Source of the DNA: Fuscovulum ytuae
GTDB lineage: Bacteria > Pseudomonadota > Alphaproteobacteria > Rhodobacterales > Rhodobacteraceae
Assembly: GCF_029953595.1 (NCBI RefSeq)
Contig: NZ_CP124535.1
Location: 2,450,001-2,514,000 of the forward strand
DNA length: 64,000 bases
Reading direction: 5' to 3'
The notes under the pieces were generated by a model. It saw nothing but the letters and a program-made list of their open reading frames with translations. It did no database searches and was not told the origin of the DNA. Position 1 is the stretch's first letter. Each line of letters starts with the position of its first letter. The position numbers were made by a program, and so were the translations under genes. Positions 8,516-15,970 of the stretch are shown piece after piece.

Positions 8516-9325
8516 TTACTGGCCGAGTCCGGCCTTGAAGGCTTCAAACTCCGCATCTTGCATCGCCACGTTGTGCTGCGGCTGCGGATAGGCACCGGTG
8601 TTCACATCCGCGATGAACTCCTTGAACGCGGCGATGCGTTCGGATTGCAGGCGGGCATATTCGGCAGCGAAGTTGCGGTAGGTCTTAGCGTGGCGCGGCT
8701 TGTGGCCATCCGTACAGCCGAGGACATCCTCGGCGAAGAGGTATTGCGCGTCCGCTCCTGGCCCTGCTCCCATACCAAGCATGATCATGGACGTGTTCTT
8801 CGAAATGAACTCGCCCAGACGGTCTGGCACGACCTCCAGCTCCGCCCCGAAACAGCCGATGGCTTCCAGTTGCTTCACATGGTCCCAGACGGCCCGGGCT
8901 TCGGTCGCGGATTTGCCCACTGCGCGCCAGCCCGTCCATGTGATGTAGGACGGGATAAGGCCGACATGGGCCACGATGGGAACATGGTTGTCGCAAAGCA
9001 CCTTCTGGATGTCCAAGGAGGCCGCGCAATAGAAGCAGTCGCCGCCCATCGCCGTGAATTTGAAGGCCGCGCGCAGGTAGTCCTCGGCGGTGGCGAGTTG
9101 TCCGTAGGGGCCGAAAGGCAGGCCCACCTGCACGAAACAGCGCCCCGCCGCCTCGCGCATCTCGGGGCTGAAGAAGCGGCTTTCGATCGACAGCATGTCG
9201 ATCCCCGCCGCATCCGCCGCCGCCGCCTCTTCCAGCGTGGTGACGTAGAGCATGGAGATCTTCTGCCCACGCGCCTTGATCGCGCGGATGTCGTGGACGG
9301 TCGGGCGGTTGGACTTGTGGACCAT
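8516..9325 (-). CDS. PanB-like (PEP mutase/ketopantoate hydroxymethyltransferase superfamily) TIM-barrel enzyme
   Basis: The 269-residue protein aligns by pattern with ketopantoate hydroxymethyltransferase: 'VPIVAHVGLIPSYIT', 'GAELEVVPDRLGEFI', then 'MLGMGAGPGADAQYLFAEDVLG' (split at GADAQ), matching the PanB motifs AHxGLTPQ, LExVP and GIGAGxxxDGQVLxxxDxLG. However, the PanB segment 'VKLEGG', which supplies a substrate-binding Lys and Glu, is replaced here by 'CFYCAAS', and the metal-site 'GDS' by 'IES'. It is therefore probably not a pantothenate enzyme but a retro-aldol or lyase relative serving this catabolic operon. Start at ATG 9325 is the usual length for the family; its ribosome-binding site is weak. 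Confidence 0.7.
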   Translation of the reverse strand: MVHKSNRPTVHDIRAIKARGQKISMLYVTTLEEAAAADAAGIDMLSIESRFFSPEMREAAGRCFVQVGLPFGPYGQLATAEDYLRAAFKFTAMGGDCFYCAASLDIQKVLCDNHVPIVAHVGLIPSYITWTGWRAVGKSATEARAVWDHVKQLEAIGCFGAELEVVPDRLGEFISKNTSMIMLGMGAGPGADAQYLFAEDVLGCTDGHKPRHAKTYRNFAAEYARLQSERIAAFKEFIADVNTGAYPQPQHNVAMQDAEFEAFKAGLGQ

Positions 9326-9344
9326 GGTTGCACCGTGCCCTTTC

Positions 9345-10118
9345 TTAAACTGTAAACGCTGTGCGGAAGGCTTCGAGGGCAGCCTCCTCATCGCCCTTGG
9401 CAAAAGCCTCCATCGCGACCGAGCCTGTGTAACCCATGCCCTTCAACGCCAGCGCCACGCCACGATAGTTGATCTCTCCCGTTCCCGGTTCGCATCGCCC
9501 CGGATTGTCGGCCACTTGCACCTCGCCGATCCACGGCAGGCAGGCCTGACACCAGCGGATCAGGTCGCCCTCTCCGATCTGGGTGTGGTAGAGGTCGAGG
9601 TTGATGCGAAGCTGCGGGCGGTTGACCGCCGACACCAGCGACAGCACGGCTTCGGTCGAGCCGAAGGGGCAGCCGGGGTGGTCGATGAGGTTGAGGTTTT
9701 CCAAGGTGAAAGTCACGCCCATCTCCTCGGCCAGATCGCAGATGCGGTGCAGCGTGTCGCGGGCGCGCAGTTCCGCCCCCGGCGCATGCGACCCGATGCG
9801 CGGGATTGGGATGCCCATGTCGCCCAGACCCGTGCCGTGCAGGTTCAGGCGATGCACGCCCAGACGCTTGCCCACGGCGGCGGTTTCCCGCGCGGATTTC
9901 AGGAGAATGTCTGCTCCTTCGGCATCCGCCAGACGTCCCTCAAGATAGCCGTTCATGATCGTGAAGGTCGCCCCCGTCCGCTCCAGCGCGGTCAGATCAT
10001 GCGCGGGCCAGTTCCACAGGCCCACGCCGAAGCCCATCTCCTTCAGGCGGGACGCGCGCCAGTCGATGGGGCGGTCGCGCCAGAGCATTTCCGCACAGGT
10101 GGCAAGGGGGAATGTCAT
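9345..10118 (-). CDS. Hydroxypyruvate isomerase-like TIM-barrel protein
   Basis: A 257-residue AP-endonuclease-2 type TIM barrel. 'LGVHRLNLHGTGLG', 'EEMGVTFTLENLNLIDHPG' and 'QLRINLDLYHTQIGEGDL' match the metal-binding Glu and Asp-x-x-His positions of hydroxypyruvate isomerase (Hyi) proteins. MocC of the rhizopine cluster belongs to the same broad isomerase superfamily. It lies 1 nt from the Rieske gene upstream and 19 nt from the PanB-like gene downstream, so it is co-transcribed. It may isomerise or epimerise a ketose intermediate; the substrate is uncertain. Confidence 0.75.
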   Translation of the reverse strand: MTFPLATCAEMLWRDRPIDWRASRLKEMGFGVGLWNWPAHDLTALERTGATFTIMNGYLEGRLADAEGADILLKSARETAAVGKRLGVHRLNLHGTGLGDMGIPIPRIGSHAPGAELRARDTLHRICDLAEEMGVTFTLENLNLIDHPGCPFGSTEAVLSLVSAVNRPQLRINLDLYHTQIGEGDLIRWCQACLPWIGEVQVADNPGRCEPGTGEINYRGVALALKGMGYTGSVAMEAFAKGDEEAALEAFRTAFTV

Positions 10119-10119
10119 C

Positions 10120-10431
10120 TCAGATCTCGATCCAGACTTGGCCGTCCTCGACGCGGACGGGGAAGGTTTTCAGGTTGACGCAGGCGGGCGCGCGCTTCGC
10201 CTCGCCCGTGCGGTAGTCGAAGGTCGCATTGTGCTTGGGGCATTCCACCGTGCCCTCCATCACCAGCCCGTCGCAGAGATGCACCTTCTCGTGGCTGCAG
10301 ATGCCGTCCATCGCGTGGAAGGTGTCGTCCTCGCTGCGGACGATGATGAAGGTCTGGCTGCCGTGGTCGAAGCGGATCAGGTCGTCGAGTTCAATATCGT
10401 CTGTCGCACAGGCGCGGGTCCATGTCGGCAT
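10120..10431 (-). CDS. MocE-type Rieske [2Fe-2S] ferredoxin
   Basis: A 103-residue single-domain Rieske protein. The cluster ligands are visible as Cys45-x-His47 in 'GICSHEKVHLCDG' and Cys64-x2-His67 in 'VECPKHNATFD'. The following 'YRTGEAKRAPACVNLKTFPV' is characteristic of the MocE family from rhizopine catabolism. It should carry electrons to the membrane di-iron hydroxylase encoded at 13579-14595. No dedicated ferredoxin reductase (MocF-like) gene is present in the window, so a housekeeping reductase or a distant gene must serve it. Confidence 0.88.
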   Translation of the reverse strand: MPTWTRACATDDIELDDLIRFDHGSQTFIIVRSEDDTFHAMDGICSHEKVHLCDGLVMEGTVECPKHNATFDYRTGEAKRAPACVNLKTFPVRVEDGQVWIEI

Positions 10432-10465
10432 GGGTCTGTCCTTGGTCTTGGGTCTGTGAGGGAGC

Positions 10466-10528
10466 GGCGGCCCGGGGGAGCTCCGGACCGCCGTTGAAGA
10501 CGCAGGGCGGGTGGAGCGCCGCCCTGCG
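10466..10528 (-). terminator. Two tandem GC hairpins between transporter and enzyme genes
   Basis: Hairpin 1 pairs GGCGGCCCGG (10466-10475) with CCGGACCGCC (10483-10492), one mismatch. Hairpin 2 pairs CGCAGGGCGG (10501-10510) with CCGCCCTGCG (10519-10528) perfectly. No U-run follows. They lie between the ATPase gene and the Rieske gene, and may act as an attenuator or mRNA-stabilising structure rather than a full terminator. Confidence 0.6.
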
Positions 10529-10536
10529 CCGAAAGG

Positions 10537-11358
10537 TCAGCTAGGCGTCACCGGCGGCGGGTGGCCGTCATGGGTCGCCATGTAACCCTCGATCTCCGCC
10601 TCAAGGTTCGCCATCGACGCGCCGCCAGCCATCAGGTCGGTGATCTCTTCCCGCGTCTTCTCGCCCTTGCGGAAATCGGCGGCGACGGCCCCCCGGATCA
10701 GCACGGCGAAGTGGTCGCCCACGGCCATGGCGTGCATCACCTGATGGGTGATGAAGATCACGGCCAACCCGCGCCGCTTCGCCTCGTTCACGATCCGCAG
10801 GACGTGGGTCGCCTGCTTCACGCCAAGCGCGGCGGTCGGTTCGTCCAGGATCAGAACGCGCGCCCCGAAATGCACCGCGCGGGCAATGGCGAGCGACTGC
10901 CGTTCGCCCCCCGACAATCCGCCGACCAGACGGTCACCATCATCAATGCGGGTGATCCCGAAGTCGCGCACGGCCTTGACCGCGATCTCGTTCGCCTTCT
11001 TCCGGTCGTAGATCTTGAACGGCCCCCAGCCCTTTGTCGGTTCGACCCCGATGAAGAAGCTGCGCCCGATGGACATCAGCGGGAAGGTTCCGCCGAACTG
11101 GTGCACCGTCGCGATCCCGCGATCCGACGCATCACGCGGGGTGTCAAAGGCGACGGGCGTGCCGTCCATCAGGATCGTGCCGCTGGTGGGTTTGTGGACC
11201 CCCGACATGATCTTGATGAGCGTCGACTTGCCCGCGCCGTTGTCACCCAGAAGGCAAAGCACCTCGCCCGCATGGACGTTCAGGGTGATGTCATGCAGCA
11301 CGTCGATCGGGCCGAAGGATTTGTTCACGCCTTGCAGCGAAAGGATGGGTGTGGTCAT
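10537..11358 (-). CDS. Sugar ABC transporter ATP-binding protein (single NBD)
   Basis: This 273-residue ATPase has Walker A GDNGAGKST (38-46), a Q-loop read as 'VHQFGG', signature LSGGERQ (148-154) and Walker B VLILDEP (168-174). Its single nucleotide-binding domain differs from RbsA/XylG proteins, which usually have two, and fits the FrcA/short carbohydrate ATPases of alphaproteobacteria. It pairs with the permease 7 nt upstream and the binding protein at 12504-13475 to import the substrate of the rhizopine-like cluster. Confidence 0.9.
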   Translation of the reverse strand: MTTPILSLQGVNKSFGPIDVLHDITLNVHAGEVLCLLGDNGAGKSTLIKIMSGVHKPTSGTILMDGTPVAFDTPRDASDRGIATVHQFGGTFPLMSIGRSFFIGVEPTKGWGPFKIYDRKKANEIAVKAVRDFGITRIDDGDRLVGGLSGGERQSLAIARAVHFGARVLILDEPTAALGVKQATHVLRIVNEAKRRGLAVIFITHQVMHAMAVGDHFAVLIRGAVAADFRKGEKTREEITDLMAGGASMANLEAEIEGYMATHDGHPPPVTPS

Positions 11359-11365
11359 CGCGCCC

Positions 11366-12412
11366 TCACTTCTTCTTCGGGCTGTAGGACAGCGCCATCT
11401 TGCGGAAGGTGTTGTTCATCAGAACCGCCAGCAGAAGCAGCACACCGATGATCAAGGCAGACCAGTTCCGGTCGAAATCGGTGTAGTAGATACCCTGATT
11501 GACGATGGCGAAGGTGATGGTGCCGAAGAAGATGCCGACGACTGATCCAAAACCACCCGTTAGTAGGACACCCCCGACGACCACGGCGATGATGGAGTTG
11601 AAGATGAAGCTTTGCCCACCTGCGACCTGCGCAGAATTGTAAAGGATCGCCTGGCACATCCCGACAAAGGCTGCGGAGGTGGAGGAGAGAACAAACAGCA
11701 GGATCGTCATCCGGTCGGTCGGGATGCCCGCGTTCCGGGCCGAGACTTTGTCGCCCCCCATGGCGAAGATCCAGTTCCCTTTGGGCGAGAGGTGCACGAA
11801 GAACACATAGGCTGCCGTGAGCAGGAGCCACCAGATCACCATGACCTGAAGCTGCCCGCCGAACAGGAAATCCCCGAAGATCACCTTCGCCGGACCCTCC
11901 ACCGTCAGTGCCACACTGGTGGATTTCGTGATCAGCACGGTAAGACCCAGGACGATGCCTTGCACGGCAAACAAGCTGCCCAGCGTCACGATCAGCGAGG
12001 GAACGGCGGTCTTGATCACCATGATGCCGTTGATCAGCCCGACGGTGACGCCGAAGCTGAGCGTGACGGCGATGGCCAGCCAGATCGAGAGGTCGTAGTG
12101 ACCCGCAATCACGGCCACCGTCATCGCCCCGAACGGCACCATCGCGCCGACCGAGATGTCGAGTTCCCCCGCGATCATCAGAAGGCCCACCGGAATGGCG
12201 ATGATGCCAAGGTTGGCGGCCACGTTCAGCCAGCTTGCCATGCCTGCAGGCTTGAGGAAGGTCAGTCCTCCGAAGGCCGCGAAAAAGATGAGAACGGCGA
12301 GAAGGCCCAGAAATGCCCCGGCCTCAGGGCGGCGCAGAAGGCTGCCAATCGACAGACCGGAGCTTCCCGGGGGCGTGGCCTCGACAGGCCGGCGTGCTGT
12401 GGTGGAGGTCAT
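11366..12412 (-). CDS. Sugar ABC transporter permease (RbsC/FrcB type)
   Basis: A 348-residue membrane protein with about ten hydrophobic segments. The conserved 'IIAIPVGLLMIAGELDISVGAM' (split: IIAIPVGLLM, IAGELDISVG) and 'AMGGDKVSARNAGIPTDR' are hallmarks of the branched-chain/ribose permease family (BPD_transp_2). ATG 12412 has AAGGGA upstream; an earlier in-frame start would enter the hairpin region. It works with the ATPase and binding protein of the same operon. Confidence 0.9.
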   Translation of the reverse strand: MTSTTARRPVEATPPGSSGLSIGSLLRRPEAGAFLGLLAVLIFFAAFGGLTFLKPAGMASWLNVAANLGIIAIPVGLLMIAGELDISVGAMVPFGAMTVAVIAGHYDLSIWLAIAVTLSFGVTVGLINGIMVIKTAVPSLIVTLGSLFAVQGIVLGLTVLITKSTSVALTVEGPAKVIFGDFLFGGQLQVMVIWWLLLTAAYVFFVHLSPKGNWIFAMGGDKVSARNAGIPTDRMTILLFVLSSTSAAFVGMCQAILYNSAQVAGGQSFIFNSIIAVVVGGVLLTGGFGSVVGIFFGTITFAIVNQGIYYTDFDRNWSALIIGVLLLLAVLMNNTFRKMALSYSPKKK

Positions 12413-12465
12413 GGCGTTTCCCTTTCCGTCAGACCGAGGATGACGCATGCCGCGTCGGCAGGGAT

Positions 12466-12493
12466 GTCCGGCCCACCGTCAGGCGGGCCGGAC
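12466..12493 (-). terminator. Hairpin between binding-protein and permease genes
   Basis: GTCCGGCCC (12466-12474) pairs perfectly with GGGCCGGAC (12485-12493) across a 10-nt loop. It sits just after the binding-protein gene. Such structures commonly protect the binding-protein mRNA from 3' decay, so that it is made in excess over the permease. Confidence 0.65.
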
Positions 12494-12503
12494 GGTCATC
12501 GGA

Positions 12504-13475
12504 TCAGCGTGCGCCCTTGGCGACACCGGCCAGCGTGGCCTCGATGTTGGACGCATCCACGATCCCGGGCCCGGTCAGGACCGGGAAGACCGGCAGATCC
12601 GTGCCGAAGTCGATATGCGAGGCCAGCAGGCTGACGGCGAGGTAGGATTGCAGGTAGGGCTGCTGGTCAATGGCGAAGAGTTGCGTGCCGCCCTTGATCC
12701 GGTCGAGCCCCGCCTGGTTCATGTCGAAGGAGCCGAGCTTCACTGTCTCGGTCTTCCCGGCCTGCTGCACCGCGATGGCCGCACTGTCGGCATCGCCCGC
12801 CGAGATGGTAATGACGCCGTCGATCGTCTCGTCCTTCAGAAGCTCGGCCTTGATCGCCTCGGCCACCGCCGTCGCATCGCCAAAGCTGGTCGAGGGCAGC
12901 GGAAGCTGCGCGCCCGTGCCGCCCTTGCCCGTGATACCGTCGATCACGCCCTTGCAGCGGGCCTCGATATTCGCGGTGCCGGGCAGGGTGTTGATGCACA
13001 GCACGTTCTTCTGGCCATTGTCTCCGAAGTATTCGCCACCCGCGACACCGGCCACATATTCATCCGACCCGACATAGTTGATCGCGCCCAGTTCGCGCGC
13101 TTTCTCGGCCCCGCCCGCGTTCATCAGGATGACCTTGATCCCTGCCGCGATGGCGTCCTTGATCGCCGGGTCCTGTGCCTCCGGAACCCAGTTCGGGATG
13201 ACCAGACCATCCACTTCCATGCTGATCGCCGTGCGGATCAGCTGCACCACATCGGGGGCGAAGTTGTCATAGTTCACAAGGCGCAGGTAGTTCACCGAAC
13301 CGCCATTCGCTTCGACCGCCGGGGTCGCATCGTCGATCCCCTTCTTGATGATGTTCCAGAAGGCGTCATCGTTCGATCCGCCCACGACGGCAATATCCGC
13401 CGCCATAGAGGCGCTGCCCGCGAAGGCGACAAGCGCGGTCGTGGCAAGAACCTTGGTCAGGTTTGCAAGTTTCAT
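12504..13475 (-). CDS. Periplasmic sugar-binding protein (MocB/RbsB type)
   Basis: A 323-residue protein with a Sec signal peptide (MKLANLTKVLATTALVAF, cleavage near ASMA-AD). The mature part follows the Peripla_BP_4 pattern: 'AVVGGSNDDAFWNIIKKG', 'VDGLVIPNWVP', 'GSDEYVAGVAGG' and 'FDMNQAGLDRIKGG'. It should capture a sugar or cyclitol in the periplasm; in the rhizopine cluster this position is held by MocB. ATG 13475 follows a GGGAGGA box. It is the first transporter gene of the operon, downstream of the di-iron hydroxylase. Confidence 0.88.
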   Translation of the reverse strand: MKLANLTKVLATTALVAFAGSASMAADIAVVGGSNDDAFWNIIKKGIDDATPAVEANGGSVNYLRLVNYDNFAPDVVQLIRTAISMEVDGLVIPNWVPEAQDPAIKDAIAAGIKVILMNAGGAEKARELGAINYVGSDEYVAGVAGGEYFGDNGQKNVLCINTLPGTANIEARCKGVIDGITGKGGTGAQLPLPSTSFGDATAVAEAIKAELLKDETIDGVITISAGDADSAAIAVQQAGKTETVKLGSFDMNQAGLDRIKGGTQLFAIDQQPYLQSYLAVSLLASHIDFGTDLPVFPVLTGPGIVDASNIEATLAGVAKGAR

Positions 13476-13536
13476 GGTCTGTCCTCCCTTGGTGCCCCCG
13501 GTTCCTCCGGTGGGCGTTGACGTTGGTGGGATTTGA

Positions 13537-13569
13537 CCGGCGCGCGCCCTCCTCCGGGTCACGCGCCGG
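13537..13569 (-). terminator. Hairpin between hydroxylase and binding-protein genes
   Basis: CCGGCGCG (13537-13544) pairs with CGCGCCGG (13562-13569) around a 17-nt loop. No T-run follows on the minus strand. It is the first of a series of hairpins that separate the parts of this operon. Confidence 0.45.
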
Positions 13570-13578
13570 ATCGCGGGC

Positions 13579-14595
13579 TCAGGTGCGGGCCGCCTTGGCG
13601 TTCATCCGCGCCTTCTTCTTTTCAAAGCGGGCCTGCATCATCGCATCGCCCTCTTTGGAACCGTCGTGCCAGTAGCCGAACCACTTATCGAGCGGGATCA
13701 GCCCGTCGCCGCCGTAGTTCACCTCGAAATACTTGTGGTGCAGGTAATGGGCATAGGCGTGGCTATCGATGGCGGTGCCCTCAGTGACCTCAAGCTTGTC
13801 AAATCCGATATGCCCATTCACCGCGCCGAACCCGGCAATGTGCAGCTGGAACATGGCGATGATCGGGTTCGACGGGATGATCAGGTGCCAGAAGGCCACG
13901 GCATGGTAGAGGAACCCTTCTACCGGATGCATCGACAGCGACGACCAAGGGCTCGGGTTGACCGAGTTGTGGTGTACCGAATGCACCCATTTGTAGAGCA
14001 GCGGCGTATGGATCAGCCGGTGGATCGCGAAGAAATGCACCTCGTGGATCGCAGGTGCCAGCAGGACCAGCGCCGCCAGATACCACGGATTGTCTGACCA
14101 GCTCAGCCACGGCACATAGCCGGCAGCGAAAGCGTGCAGGAACAGCACCTCGACCAGTGTCCAAAGCGGGATCGAGATGAAGAAGGACCGCAGGAAGTTG
14201 TCAATGTTCTGCGACTTGAACCAGAACACGTCCGACGGCTGCTCGCTGGGGAATTTGGCGTTGTATTTGAACCGCGTTCCCTGCTTGCGGCGGACATACC
14301 AGAACAGCTCCACCGAGCCATACATGACGAAGATCGCGGCAGCGTTCACGACATAGAGCCAGAGCGCCCAACCCCAGGACAGGGTTTTCATCACCTCGAC
14401 ATCCGGCACGACGTAGAACCAGTAAAGCAGCGCGGTCGCCATGTGGAACGCATTCCACGGGAACAGATATTCCGGCACCCAGCGCAGCACCCGCAGGATG
14501 CTGAACGGGCGCAGCCAGAACGGAGCCACTTCCAGATGCGCGTTCGGTGCCCAGTCTCCACGCTTGTTGCGGGTGCCGAATTGCAGATCGTCCAT
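13579..14595 (-). CDS. Membrane di-iron hydroxylase/desaturase (sterol desaturase/fatty acid hydroxylase superfamily)
   Basis: This 338-residue membrane protein carries the histidine clusters of the superfamily: His174-x2-His177 and His182-x3-His186 ('AIHEVHFFAIHRLIH'), His195-x2-His198-His199 ('HSVHH') and His269/273/276/277 ('SHAYAHYLHHKYF'). These bind a di-iron site that activates O2. It is the first gene of the minus-strand cluster, with an AGGAAGGA site before ATG 14595, and divergent from lacI. With the Rieske ferredoxin at 10120 it would form an oxygenase; by analogy with MocD/MocE, an O-demethylation or hydroxylation of the imported compound is likely. It is of a different family from rhizobial MocD, so this is inference. 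Confidence 0.85.
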   Translation of the reverse strand: MDDLQFGTRNKRGDWAPNAHLEVAPFWLRPFSILRVLRWVPEYLFPWNAFHMATALLYWFYVVPDVEVMKTLSWGWALWLYVVNAAAIFVMYGSVELFWYVRRKQGTRFKYNAKFPSEQPSDVFWFKSQNIDNFLRSFFISIPLWTLVEVLFLHAFAAGYVPWLSWSDNPWYLAALVLLAPAIHEVHFFAIHRLIHTPLLYKWVHSVHHNSVNPSPWSSLSMHPVEGFLYHAVAFWHLIIPSNPIIAMFQLHIAGFGAVNGHIGFDKLEVTEGTAIDSHAYAHYLHHKYFEVNYGGDGLIPLDKWFGYWHDGSKEGDAMMQARFEKKKARMNAKAART

Positions 14596-14819
14596 CTTCG
14601 TCCTTCCTCTTCCCTTCGCTCAGAGGGACGGACAGCATGTGGCATCGTCCCGCGGGACAGATCCCGAGGCACCGGGGCACGCAGCGCCCCGCCGTCAGCT
14701 TTCCGATAACTCCCTCCGCGCGGCGGTTGGGACTCAGGGTCCGCTTCCGCCGTGATGGCGGGAAATAAGCGCCTTGACGCATATCAAATCAACCCACCAT
14801 GATAGCGGAAACATGAAAA

Positions 14820-14856
14820 CGTATCATTCGTCTCAATGATGCGAAAAAATGATACG
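14820..14856. promoter_or_regulatory. Inverted-repeat operator in the hydroxylase/lacI divergent promoter
   Basis: CGTATCATT (14820-14828) is followed after 6 nt by AATGATGCG (14835-14843, one mismatch to a perfect dyad) and again by AATGATACG (14848-14856, exact reverse complement). Three half-sites in the gap between a LacI-family gene and the operon it faces are the expected target of that regulator. Confidence 0.65.
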
Positions 14857-14873
14857 AACAGGATCATCGCAAC

Positions 14874-15896
14874 ATGCGCCGCCCGACCATCCCCGACCTC
14901 GCCGAAGCCGCAGGCGTCTCCATTGCCACGGTCAACCGCGTCCTCTCCGGCGCAGGCAACGTCCGCCTCGCCACCCGCGAACGGGTGCAACAGGCCGCCG
15001 AGGAAATTGGGTTCTACGGTCTCGGCAGCATACAGGCCCGCGTCTCGGCGGCCCGTCCGAAACTCCGCTTCGGCGTCCTGCTCCTCCAACCCCATCGCCC
15101 CTTCTACCGCAACATTGCAAGCGCCATGGAAGAAGCCGCCACCAATGCTGCGGGCGCGGAAATCGAGTTGCGGATCGAGTTCCTTGAGGACCTCTCGCCG
15201 CAGAACGTTGCCGATCGCGCCCTCGCACTGGCCGAGGATTGCCATGCCATCTGCCTGACAGCCGCTGTCCACCCCGTCGTGACCGAGGCGCTTGAACGCA
15301 TCCAGTCAAGAGGCATCCCGGTCTTCGCCTTCGTCTCGCAGATCAGCGTCACAGGGCAGATGTCCTATATCGGACTCGACAACTGGAAGGTCGGTCGCAC
15401 TTCGGCTTGGACCTTTGCCAACATCTGCAAGGCGCCCGGAAAGATCGGCATCCTGATGGGCAACCCGCGCTACCGGAACCAAGAGATGAATGAGACGGGC
15501 TTCCGCTCCTACTTCCGCGAGCACGCGCCGGATTTCACCCTGCTCGAACCCATCTCCACCTTCGAATCCGCCGCCGTCGCGCAGGAGATGACAGAGAAGC
15601 TATTGGCCGAGCACCCGGACCTTGCTGGGCTATATATCTCAGGCGGTGGGATTTCGGGCGCATTGTCCGCCCTGCGCGCCAGCGGACGGGCGGGGCAGAT
15701 GGTCGTCGTCGGCTACGACCTGACCGAAGTCACCCGGGCGGCCCTGCTTGACGGCACAATGACCCTTGTCATCTCCCATCCCCTCGCCCGCCTTGCCCGC
15801 GACGCGATCGACGGCATGATCCGCGCTTGCAGCTCTCCCGGGAGCAACCAGACGAGCATCGCTCCGTTTGAAATCTACACACGCGAAAACATCTAG
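14874..15896 (+). CDS. LacI-family transcriptional regulator
   Basis: This 340-residue protein has the N-terminal LacI helix-turn-helix 'TIPDLAEAAGVSIATVNRVL' (residues 5-24) and a Peripla_BP_4-like sensor with 'GVLLLQPHRPFYRNIASAMEE' (split at NIASA), 'YIGLDNWKVGRTSA', 'GNPRYRNQEMNETGFRSYF' and 'GLYISGGGISGAL'. It should repress or activate the divergent hydroxylase/ABC/iolG operon in response to its substrate. ATG 14874 has AGGAT about ten bases upstream. Autoregulation is likely given the shared intergenic operator. Confidence 0.92.
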   Translation: MRRPTIPDLAEAAGVSIATVNRVLSGAGNVRLATRERVQQAAEEIGFYGLGSIQARVSAARPKLRFGVLLLQPHRPFYRNIASAMEEAATNAAGAEIELRIEFLEDLSPQNVADRALALAEDCHAICLTAAVHPVVTEALERIQSRGIPVFAFVSQISVTGQMSYIGLDNWKVGRTSAWTFANICKAPGKIGILMGNPRYRNQEMNETGFRSYFREHAPDFTLLEPISTFESAAVAQEMTEKLLAEHPDLAGLYISGGGISGALSALRASGRAGQMVVVGYDLTEVTRAALLDGTMTLVISHPLARLARDAIDGMIRACSSPGSNQTSIAPFEIYTRENI

Positions 15897-15922
15897 GACG
15901 ATTGTCCGCTTTGGCACGCCGT

Positions 15923-15940
15923 CGAAGGGCAGCTTTGGGC
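15923..15940 (+). repeat. Dispersed repeat, copy A (core)
   Basis: The 18-nt core CGAAGGGCAGCTTTGGGC is identical to 39621-39638 and related to copies near 60150 and 60862. It lies in the short gap between the convergent lacI gene and the next oxidoreductase gene. After the core the sequence continues GGAAAGCGGAC, which also occurs near the right-hand copy (about 62604). Confidence 0.7.
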
Positions 15941-15970
15941 GGAAAGCGGACTTTCGCGGACCATCCGACT

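Noticed and set aside
8516-9325. Annotation as panB for pantothenate biosynthesis
   Set aside because: Key PanB residues are replaced and the context is sugar catabolism, so the symbol is withheld.
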